Source of the DNA: Fallopia convolvulus
Taxonomy: Eukaryota > Streptophyta > Magnoliopsida > Caryophyllales > Polygonaceae
Assembly (NCBI GenBank): GCA_964016875.1
Contig: OZ024722.1
Coordinates: 63,323,443 to 63,387,442, forward strand
Length of the DNA: 64,000 nt
Direction of reading: 5' to 3'
Shown: piece by piece, positions 11,334 to 22,035 of the stretch
How the letters are laid out: every line of letters begins with the position of its first letter
How positions within the stretch are numbered: the stretch's first letter is position 1
Program-made: the position numbers and the translations under genes
Notes under the pieces: generated by a model
What the model was told of the DNA's origin: nothing
The model's database searches: none
The model's input: only the letters and a program-made list of their open reading frames with translations

Positions 11334-13304
11334 ATGGTAGATTCAAGTTCGAACATGTTAGATTTCGGATTCGCATTCGACGACAAATACTTCTCAGATC
11401 GGATCTTGCACATTGAGATCATACCAGATCAAGACTCTTTACATATGAATGCAATTGATCATAGTAAGGATTCAGATTGTTCTAATGGAGTCATAGTCAA
11501 AACGTTACACATAAGTTCTCCCATATTAGCAGTAAAAAGTCCCTTTTTCCATAAGGTAAATTTTGTTTTAATTTTCTTCTGTTGAACTTATGATATACTT
11601 CTTGTATATAAGTTCTTAAATTTTATGGTGTATATATAGCTATTCAAAAATGAAATGAAAGAAGCACAACAAAGGTATGTGACATTGAGAGTCAATTCAA
11701 CAGGTATTAATATTTCATCTCTGCCTCTAAATCTTCTATAATACAAGGTGCATGCAACCTACTATGTTCCACTTAACTATTTAATAAAAAAATTAAAAAA
11801 TATGTTCATATTTTAAATGCTTATTCTTATATAATATTATAATTTTGTGATACAAATTTTTAGTTAATATTTTTAAAATTAATAAGGGAGTTTATTAACA
11901 GTTTTTAATGTAAAAATTAATAATAATGATTCTTTTATTATAAAATGTATAAATATATGAGAATAATTTTTTAGAATATGAATATATTTTTTTTAATTAT
12001 TATTTGATGAGATAAATAATTAAGTTGAGTATGGTAGGTTGTAGAAAAAGGGTTTTATTTGCGTAGACCAAATTAACTTTTTTTTATTTGTAATGGTGAA
12101 CAGAAGAGTTGTCTGCTTTGATGGACGTGTTAAACTTTATATACAAAAATACCTTGTGTGCAACTACATCCTCGGATTTGTTGGATGTGTTAATGGTTGC
12201 AGACAAGTTTGAAGTAACTTGTTGTATGAAATATTGTATTAAGGCGTTTTTGGCGATACCTATGTCGCAAGAATATGCTCTTTCTTATCTTGACCTTCCT
12301 TCAAGTGTTTTGTCGAGTGAAGTAGTTCAACCACTAATCGATGCATCAAAGGAGTATATTGTTACGCGTTACATGGATTTTAATCGGTAAGTACTAAATC
12401 TTAGCATGTGTCATATTTCTCTTTATTGTCCCATTTTGAGACTTAGATGTGGATTTGAGTTGATTTCATACTAGTCAACTTATCTTATAGGTTGGCTCAG
12501 ATAGAGGCATTGAAGTTGCCTCTTTTTGCAATAGAGGTTGTTCTTGGGAGTGATGGTCTCCAAGTGGAGTCAGAAGATGTTGTTTAAAATTTTATCTTGA
12601 AATGGGTCGTTGCACGCTATCCCACACTGGAAGATGGTCGAGAAATCACCAGAAGCCTCTTGACCCGTTTCATATGTTTTCCAAACATGAGCTGCTCAAA
12701 GCTGAAGGAAGTGCTCCTAGCTTTCCTCAACATTGACGATGAGCGTGCAGAAGTGCCAAAGCTCGCGTTGAAAGCCCTAGTCTCCAAGGCTCAAGTCATC
12801 ATACACGCCTCACAAGTTGCTTCTTCACCAAGACGCGTCTATAATGCTCGGCTTATTAAAGTGGTGCAACTCGAATCTCCCTGGCCTCGTTGTGTCGTCT
12901 ACTTTAACCTAAGAAAAGACAAGTGTGAGGACCTATTCCCGTCAAAATATCTCTATACTCAATCATTCCTTCTAGGTGGACAGTCGTTCAAGCTCACGGC
13001 AGAGTGCCAACATGTTATAAACAAACCATACCGATTTGGTATATGCTTGGATTCAGCAGAAGGTTTCGAAACTCGCGCTTTGGAGTTTGAATGTGCTTTG
13101 ATTAAAAAGTCGTCATCCAAGGATTTCCAAAGCTTGGTTAAGGCCAAAAACGATACCTTTGATGGCAAAAGTTGGGCTACGCAATGCCTTTTTGATATAC
13201 TATGGACTAAGTTCATGAGTGAAGATAGCGAGTATTTCATCAATGGCATCCTACATCCTGGAGTAGACCTTACCCTCAATGAGGTTTTGCACACATATTT
13301 GTAA
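11334..13304 (+). pseudogene. POB1/LRB-type BTB-BACK protein with one nonsense codon
   Basis: Relative of the plant POB1/LRB BTB proteins, which are substrate adaptors of CUL3 ubiquitin ligases. Four exons: 11334..11555, 11640..11703, 12104..12386 and 12491..13304, all with GT-AG and in-phase joins. BTB motifs: FGFAFDDKYFSDRILHIEI, KTLHISSPILAVKSPFF, LLDVLMVADKFEVTCCMKYC; then a BACK region and the C-terminal domain ending EDSEYFINGILH. In exon 4 the codon at 12585-12587 is TAA, where relatives have Tyr in a DAVYDFVLKWA-like stretch (here SEDVV-stop-NFILKW). The frame stays open after it for 239 codons. Without that stop the protein would be 460 aa, the family size. Either a recent pseudogene, a truncated BTB-only protein of about 220 aa, or a sequence error. 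Confidence 0.85.
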
Positions 13305-13650
13305 TGCTATGCATTTAAGGATATGGATTGATAAAATTTTGGATCCCTAGCTAGGACAGTTTTAAGTTTGTTTTTGTCTGGATGAAATTCCAAGTCAAGT
13401 AGTTTTATTGCCTAGTGAATACTGAATAGCTTTGTTTGATTGGATTTTATGATATGTTTTTGTCCAAATGAATTCTCAAGTTCTTGATTATAGCCTTGGT
13501 GATCTTATGAGTTCAAGTAAAAGTCAAATATGGGTGCCGTTTAGTGTTTATGTATAAGTAAAACAAGTATTTGTTGCTCTCCATATCACATCCCAACTTA
13601 TGAAAGCTATAAACGTATTGAGGATTTTCAAGCCCTAAATTTTATGTCTA
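13305..13650. other. 3' flank of the BTB gene
   Basis: Presumed 3' UTR and spacer. No other gene seen before the Helitron. Confidence 0.4.
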
Positions 13651-14625
13651 CTAGTTTTACCCGTCGTACCATGTACGACTACGATTCGATATTTTATAAA
13701 CATTATAAATAGGATATTAATAAATAAATAAAAATATAATATAAACTTTAATATAAGTAATTTATTGTTCGTAGAATGTTTATATAATTTTTTAATCAAA
13801 TATTATATTCTTCCTATTTAATAACTTTTCATGTACGTAAATTTAGTATTTATCAAATATTTCAATATCTATTAAATATTTTATTAGCCATTTTTATTAA
13901 TTTTAAAAAAAAATTAACTATTTATTCATTAATTTTTTTTATAAAATAACATCACTATATTTCTATAAATAAATTCGTCAAAAGATATATGATAAAATAT
14001 TTATATTTATTTTTAAATATTTAAATATTTTATCCTTAATTTTAAATACTTGTATAAGGAAGCTTTCAAAAAATATTGTTATACTAATAGATATTTTTTT
14101 GATGTTAGAGATAATATTAAATAGTTAAAAAAAATTTAATAGAAAGAAGTTATAATAATAGAAATAAAAATTAAATTTTTTAAATATAAGGTGAGGCTAG
14201 AATCGTTCTGGTGACTCGAAAAGGTACAACTTTAATATATAGTTATAGATATTACCTATTTTTTTATTTTTAAACATTATTAGTATTTATCATTAATTTT
14301 TTTTATTATAAAAGAAAAATATATATCTATAAATAATTTCGTGAAAAGACATCATGCTAAAAGGTAAGAGATATTTATACTTATTTAAAACTATTTTAAA
14401 TTTGTTATCTTTAATTTTAAATATTTGTATAAGGAAGTTTTCAAAAGATATTGTTATACTAAATAGATATTTGTTTGATGTTAAAGATAGATTTAAATAG
14501 TTAAAGAAGAATATAATAGGGTAAAGTTAAAATATTAGAAATAAAAATTAATTTTATAAATATGAGGTGGGGCCAGAATCGTTCTGGTGGCTCGAAAAGG
14601 AATAGCTTTAATATATAGTTATAGA
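13651..14625 (-). mobile_element. Composite Helitron (two 5' ends, one 3' end)
   Basis: The 3' end is at the left: CTAG 13651-13654 with hairpin GTCGTACATGGTACGAC, A flanking at 13650. A complete 5' end (TCTATAACTATATATTAAAG on the minus strand) ends at 14249, making a 599-bp element. Directly after it comes the 5' section of a second, related copy, ending with another TCTATAACTATATATTAAAG at 14625, T flanking at 14626. The same junction exists in mirror orientation at 39698-40657, so the pair seems to have moved as one unit. Confidence 0.75.
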
Positions 14626-14650
14626 TATTAGTTGAGTACTTAATTATTAC

Positions 14651-14835
14651 CACTGTTCTAAATATCCCCGCCTTTCTTCGTCTAAGTCATACCTAGACAC
14701 CTAAAGGTTCTATAGCCCGCCTAGTCTTTTAGTCTGTCTAAGAGAATGTCTAGTTCGTTCAGACATTCGTTTAAGCCGTCTAGGCGCTAGGCGATCCATC
14801 TCCGCCTAGGTCCCTGTAACGTTTTTAGAACAGTG
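14651..14835. mobile_element. CACTGTT-family MITE
   Basis: Inverted ends: CACTGTTCTAAA at the left and TTTAGAACAGTG at the right. The GC-rich interior is made of repeated 'cgcctag', 'gtctag' and 'gtctaggcg' motifs. Other members lie at 17200-17350, 17440-17590, 29360-29515 and 30143-30233. Probably hAT-derived. No clear target duplication in this copy. Confidence 0.65.
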
Positions 14836-14959
14836 TTAACTGTTAACTACTCTCCTAATCATCTATTTCCGTTTTTAGAACAGCTATTTTATGCTCCATC
14901 ACTCGAAACTCTTTGTCTATTATTATACCTATTACTTTATCTGTGGCAATCATTTATTA

Positions 14960-15439
14960 GGCTCCATTTATTTCTATACCAAGAATCGGATTGGAATGAG
15001 ATATCACCTATACCTTAATTTTGATATGGGTATGAACTCTATCGTATTTTTCTAGTATGAGAATTACTCATTCCTATCTCTTACTCCCTCCGTTACAAAG
15101 TATTTGTCATTTTAGATAATTTCACACTTATTAAGAAAAATAGTAAGTTGACATATATAACCCTATTTATTATTCTATTTTGTTTTGTTTTCCAATGCTA
15201 CTACTAACAAATCTTCACACATTAATTAAAAAGTAATAATAAATACAAGGGCATAATTGTAAAGTAGATGACAAAAAGTTTAAAATGACAAACACTTTGT
15301 AACAAAAAAAAGAAGGCTAGAGTGACAAATATTATGTAACGGAGGGAGTAGTCAAAACAAACAATATTGGTACGGATTTGAGTCATTCCTAACCTCATTC
15401 CCTATACTAGAGTCTAGAAATAAAGAAACAAACGAGACC
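14960..15439. mobile_element. Tourist-like MITE interrupted by a Stowaway MITE
   Basis: The left end GGCTCCATTTATTTCTATA and the right end, complemented, GGTCTCGTTTGTTTC form imperfect inverted repeats. TTA flanks both sides (14957-14959 and 15440-15442). The Stowaway element at 15084-15348 lies inside it, so this one is older. Confidence 0.65.
15084..15348. mobile_element. Stowaway MITE (Tc1/mariner type)
   Basis: Inverted ends CTCCCTCCGTTACAAAGTA and, at the right, TATGTAACGGAGGGAG, flanked by the TA target duplication on both sides (15082-15083 and 15349-15350). 265 bp, no ORF. These are the canonical Stowaway termini. Confidence 0.92.
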
Positions 15440-15624
15440 TTAATTATTATGAATGTAGTACTCAATTTTTTTTTTCTATTTTCTGCTCCATCACTCCAAT
15501 TGACATGTGGGGAATGAAAATGATCATGGATTTGGAATGGTAAGAACAAATTTAAAGACAGGGTAACTATTAATACTAATATGTCATTATTTCAGTTGAG
15601 CAGAGATCGATTTTGTACACATTG

Positions 15625-16161
15625 CAGGGTCGGTCCATACATTTTAGATGCCCGGGGCGAATTACAATAAAAGGGCCCTTTTTATATAATTTTTAGACAT
15701 TTTTCGTAAAATTTTATAATACTTTCGTATAAATTTGTTCTTGTTATAATATTAAGATACGAAGAATTTATAAAATAATTTGCTAAATTTAACTTAATTA
15801 CATACGTAAAATTGGGTGCTATCATCATATAACAATGTATGAATAAAAGAAATAAGATTTTTTTAAATGCATCTGCCGTATATTTTAAATCTAATAAAAA
15901 GTAACCAATATAGTAAATAAAGATAAATTAAATAAAAGATATATAATAGGGCCCACATTTAAAAATTAATATAGTTAAAGTGGTGGGATTTGAACCCTCT
16001 CTCTTTAATAAAGATAAGAACACTATTCCACTAGACCAACTTGTTATTTATGATGTTTTAAACACTCTTTTATATATACTACATTTTAAAAAATTTGGGC
16101 CCTTAAAAATTATGGGCCCTGGGCTTGCGCCAACCCTGCCCCACCCTCTGGGCCGGGCCTG
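15625..16161. mobile_element. Non-autonomous hAT element with tRNA-like interior
   Basis: Flanked by a perfect 8-bp target duplication, ACACATTG (15617-15624 and 16162-16169). The ends CAGGGTCGGTCC and, complemented from the right, CAGGCCCGGCCC are imperfect inverted repeats. 'gggccc' occurs near both ends. 537 bp with no transposase. A tRNA-like block lies at about 15983-16042 on the minus strand. Confidence 0.85.
15983..16042 (-). other. tRNA-like segment with Pol III box A and box B
   Basis: On the minus strand it reads TTGGTCTAGTGG (box A like, around 16028-16039), then GGTTCAAATCC (box B, 15986-15996), at tRNA-like spacing. The acceptor stem does not pair and there is no proper anticodon stem, so it is not a functional tRNA gene. 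It could still bind Pol III factors. Confidence 0.6.
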
Positions 16162-16419
16162 ACACATTGTTAGCTCTTCACATTGTTACACTCATAGTAG
16201 CATGACCATATCTCAAACTAGTTACCTCTTAATAAGGTCTACTTAAAACAATATGCTTGACCGTGAAAATTTGACAAAATGAAGAAGCTCGTTCTCAGAT
16301 AATTCTGTTGGCTTTCTAAGCATTCACGTTATGAACATCAGTGACTTTGCCTACCGCAACAGTCTTTCCTGCAAATCACAACAAATTAATAGAGTTGAAA
16401 TCAAACTACTTATAGTAGT

Positions 16420-16745
16420 GAACTTGTTGCAACGAGAGATCGAACGAGAATAATAAACAGAATCGACAAAAAAGATTTACGTGGTTCGATAACAGTGTGT
16501 TACCTACGTCCACGGGCAGAGAAACAATATATTATGACGGAGGCTGATTACAGAGTACAGATTATTACGTATTTCGAGAGTTTATATAGAGACTCAAGAA
16601 ACCCTATTAAAGCTTATGGGCCGTAGGCCCAAACAGATCGCGAGAGGCCAAATAGACCGGTCAGCGAGACCACCGCCGAGGGGCTCCACCCCCCGAACTC
16701 TTAGCGAGTTTCGGTCAACGATAGATTCAAGACATATTAACAGAA
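16420..16745. repeat. Possible solo LTR/TRIM fragment in eRF3 intron
   Basis: Contains 'agatttacgtggttcgat' and 'ctacgtccacgggcagag', phrases typical of plant TRIM or Copia LTRs, followed by a GC-rich stretch. Borders and target duplication were not resolved. Confidence 0.4.
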
Positions 16746-17124
16746 CTCATTCATTCGATCTAGTAGTGTTAGTTAAATTAGTTATAATTAGTTTACCTTC
16801 GGTACGAAGAGTAAATCTGCCAAGTTGTGGAAACTCTGAGAACTTCTCTATGCATATCAACTTGCTTACCTACACACCATTTAAGATTCATTATAAAACA
16901 TGCTTCGTTACATATATAATATATATCGCATACATGATATTGATATAGATATAGATATAGAATTAACCTGAACACGGCAAAGAACAACGTCTCCATCCTT
17001 GACAAAAACTACTTTCTTTTTCATCCGTTTCTTCGTCTTAGGGTCAATTTGATGAAGCAACTCAATGATCTCACATTCCTCCACAATGCAGTGAATATGC
17101 AACATTGCCTTGTACCCCGCGGTA

Positions 17125-17612
17125 AATATTGCCTATAAACATACCTAACATGTCAAAGTATTCAATAATGTTGCACACAGATCTCTAGCCTATACAATGT
17201 TTTTTAAAAAACGTTAGGCGGCTCCTAGATGAAGAGGGATTGTCTTCTGTCTAGTGCTTAGACAACTGTCTAGGCAAGTCAGTTGGCTGACTAGACGGGT
17301 TGGCAGGCTAGGTAGGTGGACCTTCTAGTGCCCAGGTGGAATTTCTAAAACAATGAGCCTACACAAAAATATTGCCTAAAAACATACCAACATGTCAAAA
17401 TATTCAATAATGTTGCACACAGATCTCTAGCTTATACAATGTTTTAAAAAACGTTAGATGGTCCCTAGACGAAGAGGGATCGTCTAGTGCTTAGACAACT
17501 GTCTAGGCAGGTCAGCTGGTTTCCTTGACGGGCTAGAAAGTTAGGTAAGTGGACCTTCTAGTGCCTAGGAGGGATTTTTAGAACAATGAACCTACACAAA
17601 AATATTTGTATA
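17125..17612. repeat. 244-bp tandem duplication carrying a CACTGTT MITE
   Basis: Units of about 244 bp start at 17125 and 17369. Each holds 'attgcct.aaacatacc', 'gttgcacacagatctctag', the MITE start 'atacaatgttttt..aaaaacgttag' and its end 'aaaacaatga.cctacacaaaaat'. The first unit overlaps the start of eRF3-like exon 16968..17132. So the MITE inserted first and the segment was duplicated afterwards. Confidence 0.8.
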
Positions 17613-18376
17613 GAAAGTTCAAAAGTGGGAAAGTGTACATACATTATCCACCAACTCCAAGATTTGCAATTGAGCAACAAACTCCTTTACAAGAGCAATC
17701 GGCTTTGCTGCAAAATTCAACCAATTAACAAGTTAGAGTCAACTTTCTAAAGCGGCATTATACACAAAATGCAATGTAAGAAAGGCTATGCATATAATAC
17801 CAAGAGATCAAAATTACTAAGTCTAACATGAAACTTACATAGGCTAGACAAGACAGAACCCGACGATATAAAACCCGACAACAATTTATCATCTTCTTCA
17901 GGAGCTGACACTCTAATTTGGAGATCTTCGCCCGGTCCAGCATTGTTAACTTGATTTTTTTTCAATGTATATGCCAATGACTTTAACCTTAATCTGAAGA
18001 TAGATCAAAGAAGAAGAATTGTAAGCAAATGATAAAGCTAACAAGCAAAGAAAGAAAGAAATTAGAAGCATACCTTATTGGGCATTAGCAACAATGAATC
18101 TCCCTCACATACACTACCCGATTCTACTTTACCCATAACAACAACCGTCCTCGTCGTAGTGTCCTTCAATTTGTCAGTTATGGGCATCCTACAAATCAAA
18201 TTAAATTTTAGAGACAATCTCACAGTTAAAGCTCTTCCGATTTCGACTGCATGATGCGATATATAGGATGTAATTCCTATATATTTTAATTTATTATTTA
18301 CCTGAAGGCGCCGTCTAGGAGGTCTCTTGGTGGAATTTGTATAGAATCCAGAACATCAAACAAACATGGACCATTC

Positions 18377-19419
18377 TGTTGGATCGTAAACGAGTTAGCA
18401 AGAGCTTGGGAACTGGCTGTTAAGCTGTTCCCAAGGCAGCGGAAGAAATAATCGCAAGTAATTAAGACACTAAAAAAAACACAGTTCCTTATAGAGGAAC
18501 CCCACTACAACCAACTAGTTGTATGGGTAAACCTCTACCTTCGCTTGGAGGATTTTGAATGACTTACTTATATTATTGATTTGTTCCTTAGTTACAAACA
18601 GCCAGATTCAAACTTCTCTGTTCCTACGAGTTCTACCTAACTCTAGCAACACTAATGAATCTTCTCAACTGAGTTCCTAAGCGAACAACAATCACTAAAT
18701 AAGTAACTCAAACCTTACACCGAATCGCAGTTCCCTTGTTCCTAGGAACTCGGCTTCACCGTCGTCGAGATCAGACACTCGCCGCCGGGGACTTCTCTTC
18801 TTCTTTTCTCTTTCTTTGTTGTGGGTATTTGTAAGTTCTGTGAGAAGTACTCAATCCGAGCACTATTCATTTGGCTTTATACTCGAGTGAACTTGGGCTT
18901 CAATCGCATCTTTCATTTGTGTCCGAAATGCCCTTTGCTTGATGCCCAAGTTGTACTTTCTTCACATGTGACTTCGATTTGAACTAGGTCAACTTCTTGA
19001 GATGATCGGACCGTTGGATCAATCGTGACAGTCTGCTCCTCAGACTGTGCCTTCATCCTGTCCAAGACATGATCCCGTGATATGCGCTGATCGGTCCTTG
19101 TCCTCACATGTGGGTTCCCATATCGTGGGAACTGTCCTCTGCTGAGTTCCTTTGAGAGAAACTCTTCATTGTGTAAGTCTGTGTTCTCTGGTCATTCCTG
19201 GGAGTTCTCATTCCATGGGAACTTTCCTCTTCAGAGTTCCCTTGATGGGAACTCTTCATTGTGTGCTCATTCATGGAAGTTCTTTGCTAAACCTGTGTTC
19301 CTTAGAAATACTTGAGCAAGGCACATTAGTTCCCTTATAGCGTTTGTCATTATCAAAACTCGGAGAACTGTATCGTTGATCCGATGTTTAGAACCAGAGG
19401 TCCCAACATCGTTCCAACA
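18377..19419 (-). repeat. 3' LTR of the Sirevirus-type element
   Basis: 1043 bp, same ends as its partner. Abuts the polypurine tract at 19420. Confidence 0.95.
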
Positions 19420-19434
19420 ATTTCCCCCTTTTTG
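19420..19434 (-). promoter_or_regulatory. Polypurine tract
   Basis: AAAAAGGGGGAAAT on the minus strand, directly before the 3' LTR: the expected plus-strand primer. A near copy, AAAAGGGGGAAAG, lies at about 19631-19643, and a shorter GGGGGAACA at about 19563-19571. Repeated purine tracts are known in Sireviruses. Confidence 0.85.
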
Positions 19435-19797
19435 ATGATGACAAACCTATCGCAAAAAAATAGCAAGTATTTCAAAGCATGATATGCAAATGAGTTCCTA
19501 CGCGTGTTCCTAGGGAGCCACTTCTTGTGAATCACTGAGTTCGTACTTAGCTTTTTATGCAATTGTTCCCCCTTAGCTATAGCGTATTCTGTGATATCTT
19601 TTCAACTTAACTCATCTCGCATTTTTTGTCTTTCCCCCTTTTGACATCATCGAAAACAAGTAAACACATAGATAAGGAAGGAAAAGAACACGCAATCAAC
19701 CATGCATTACTTAAGCAAAAATTTGTACAGAGGAACACAAGATACAATATTTGTGGGAACATTGAGGCTAGGAAAAAAAAAAAAAAGAAGGGAAAGA

Positions 19798-20589
19798 TCA
19801 TTGGTTTGGGAACAGGGCATCACAAAGCCGTGTCAAGACTTGTACAAGCTTTTCCTGGCCTTTAGCAATTTGTTCTTGGTCCCTTGCCATCTTTTCTTGT
19901 TCCCTGGCTATCTTGTCGAGAGTGTTGGCAATGTGCACCAACACTGGAGTGTTCCCATCCTGAGTGCCTTCACCAGATGGCAGCCTTTCTTGTTCCTCCA
20001 CAGGCTCAGAGTGCCGCATTTTGTGGACAACAGAGATGTCCAGTTCCCTACCTATGGTGACCTCTTCCTGGGATGTGTCGTAGAGGCCCTCTCTTAGCAA
20101 GAGTTTCTTGATGAGGCCAGCATAAGGAAGAGAGTGGGATTTGGAAGCCATGCACTTCTCCATGTGCCCCAAGATTATGCGAGGAAGATTGATGGGCTTT
20201 TTGAGGAGGAAGTGGTAGAGGATAATGGCATTAGGGATGTTGATAACAAGGCGCTTCTCCTGGCGAGGGATCACCATATTGATGATGAATTGATGAGCCA
20301 GCTTTGCAATGAGGGACAAGTGATGAGTAGAGGTGCCAGTGGTGGGAACACGACCCTCGTAGATCGTGTTGTAAATCTCCTCACTGTTGAAGTCGCCCCA
20401 GCTCTTGGTGGGCAGTTCCTGTAGGCCCTGGACAGGGACTTGTAGTTGAAGGCGGATGGTGGAGGTTGTGAAGATGAAGTCATCGCCTTCGAGGGAGAGA
20501 GTTCCCTTGGTGCCGTTGTCATGGACCACAAAATGGTTGTAGAATCGGCGCACTTGAGAGGGATCAATACTCATAGCCTCACTGCACAT
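19798..20589 (-). CDS. Env-like ORF, C-terminal part (putative plant transposon protein domain)
   Basis: 263 codons, same frame as the upstream env-like ORF and only four codons after its stop. Contains QVRRFYNHFV and WGDFNSEEIYNTIYEG, typical of the 'putative plant transposon protein' domain, a middle with FLLKKPINLPRIILGHM, and a C-terminal heptad-like coiled coil (KIAREQEKMARDQEQIAKGQ). Probably one original ORF of about 740 codons now split by one stop, unless the stop is read through. Biochemical role not known. Confidence 0.75.
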   Translation of the reverse strand: MCSEAMSIDPSQVRRFYNHFVVHDNGTKGTLSLEGDDFIFTTSTIRLQLQVPVQGLQELPTKSWGDFNSEEIYNTIYEGRVPTTGTSTHHLSLIAKLAHQFIINMVIPRQEKRLVINIPNAIILYHFLLKKPINLPRIILGHMEKCMASKSHSLPYAGLIKKLLLREGLYDTSQEEVTIGRELDISVVHKMRHSEPVEEQERLPSGEGTQDGNTPVLVHIANTLDKIAREQEKMARDQEQIAKGQEKLVQVLTRLCDALFPNQ

Positions 20590-20601
20590 GTGTTCCCATC
20601 C

Positions 20602-22035
20602 TTAGGCCTTGATCAGGTCCCATAGTTGCCCGAGCCCTTCATCAACGAGCTGTCTTTCAGAGAGAATGAGTGGGGGAAGGAGCTTGCGATTCTCAGAGAT
20701 ATGGACTTTCTTGGGCTTTGCTCCTTTCCCTTTCTTTTTGGAGTTCCCCCTAGAGACCGTAGTCTTTCCTTTTTGCTGAGGGGGGTCAGCCGCTTCGATC
20801 AGCAGTGGGCGGGTCCTTTCCTCTGGGACCTGTGCCGACACCACCATTTGTTGTTCAGGAGCAGGGATGCTGGCAAACTCTTTGTAAGTGGGGGCCTCTT
20901 CTTCCTCTTCAGCGTCATCACTGGAGGTCCCTTCATCATTGGAGGAGGTCAGCCCAGTTTCCTCCTCGTCGTCTTCCTGACGACGACTGCTTGTCTCAGC
21001 ACCGTCAGTTGGTGCTGGGTTCCCTTCTTCTTGGGCTTTGCCCCCTTGATTTTCGGAAGGCCCGTTGAGTGCACCTTCGAATTCTTTTTCGAGGGCCTTA
21101 AGTTGGGCTTCCTCTTCAGCAGTTCCCATCACGATGGGGGCATTGGCCTTTTGGCGAACAAGGACTCCGATGGGGAGATTATCCTCGTCGGAGTCGAGGT
21201 CTATTGTTTTCTGAGCCGAAGAAGATGGGGAAGGAAGTTTTAGTGTGGTGGGAGAAGAGGGAGGTAGAGGAGAGTTTTGTGGAGTTGGGACCTTGGGAGT
21301 GGAAGGAGGAGGAGTAGGGGTGCGAGCCTTGGGACTTGAGATCCCAGAGGCAGATTTTGAAGTGATGGGGGATGTGGGAATGGGTGAGGTGGGTGGGGGA
21401 ACTCTGGGGGAGGAAGAGGGTGGAGGGTTAGTAGTTCCCTCAACCATGGGAACAGGGGAGGAGGTGGTTATCGTGGAGTCCCTGGGACCGGAGGTCTCAG
21501 GGATTGATTGGGGACGAGGGAGAAAGAGCTTCTCGACCTCGGATGGGTGAATGACGGTATAGGCGTCGGGTTTGGATAGATTAAGGACCTCCGCCATGTT
21601 GAGGAGGGATTTTTTCTTTGGAATGGGAAGAGATGGGGATGAAGAAGTGGAGATTTGTGAGTGTTTGCGTTTGGAGGAGTTGTGTTTGGATTTTGAGGAG
21701 TGGTGTTTGGATTTGGAGGGGTCTTTGGACGAGTGTTTGTGTTTGGATTGTTTGGGTTTTTCGTATTTAGAAGGGGGTTCGGATCCGAAAGTGTCGACGA
21801 TGCGAACTTCGGAGGAAGAGGGAGGTGGAAGAGTGGAGGTCGGCGGTGCTGGAGGTTGCGCCGCCGAGGGAGGAGGAAGAAAGGGACTTACATAATTGTA
21901 AAGTCCCTCGATGAGAACATCGCGAAGAGCTTCATTTTGCTCCTTCTCGACGTCCGCCATCATGGTGAGGAAGAGAGCTTTAGGGTTGTTTTGGATCCAT
22001 GCCTTCATCTCGGCATAAGAATGGGTTGGAGCCAT
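20602..22035 (-). CDS. Env-like ORF of Sirevirus, N-terminal part
   Basis: 477 codons downstream of Pol on the same strand. It starts MAPTHSYAEMKAWIQNNPKA, then becomes a long Ser/Pro/Lys-rich disordered stretch (SSKSKHN, PPPSTPKVPTPQ) with an acidic Glu/Asp run and a basic patch near the end. I see no signal peptide and no convincing membrane helix, so the name env-like refers only to position and lineage. Its TAA (20602-20604) is followed in the same frame by the next ORF. Function unknown. Confidence 0.75.
   Translation of the reverse strand: MAPTHSYAEMKAWIQNNPKALFLTMMADVEKEQNEALRDVLIEGLYNYVSPFLPPPSAAQPPAPPTSTLPPPSSSEVRIVDTFGSEPPSKYEKPKQSKHKHSSKDPSKSKHHSSKSKHNSSKRKHSQISTSSSPSLPIPKKKSLLNMAEVLNLSKPDAYTVIHPSEVEKLFLPRPQSIPETSGPRDSTITTSSPVPMVEGTTNPPPSSSPRVPPPTSPIPTSPITSKSASGISSPKARTPTPPPSTPKVPTPQNSPLPPSSPTTLKLPSPSSSAQKTIDLDSDEDNLPIGVLVRQKANAPIVMGTAEEEAQLKALEKEFEGALNGPSENQGGKAQEEGNPAPTDGAETSSRRQEDDEEETGLTSSNDEGTSSDDAEEEEEAPTYKEFASIPAPEQQMVVSAQVPEERTRPLLIEAADPPQQKGKTTVSRGNSKKKGKGAKPKKVHISENRKLLPPLILSERQLVDEGLGQLWDLIKA

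Noticed and set aside
12959..13294. 111-codon minus-strand frame
   Set aside because: Antisense to the well-supported exon 4 of the BTB gene.
15983..16042. A genuine tRNA gene
   Set aside because: Boxes A and B are present, but acceptor and anticodon stems do not pair, and the segment lies inside a transposon.
18913..19107. 64-codon frame in the 3' LTR, repeated at 28721-28915 in the 5' LTR
   Set aside because: Present only because the LTRs are duplicates; no homology or codon signal.
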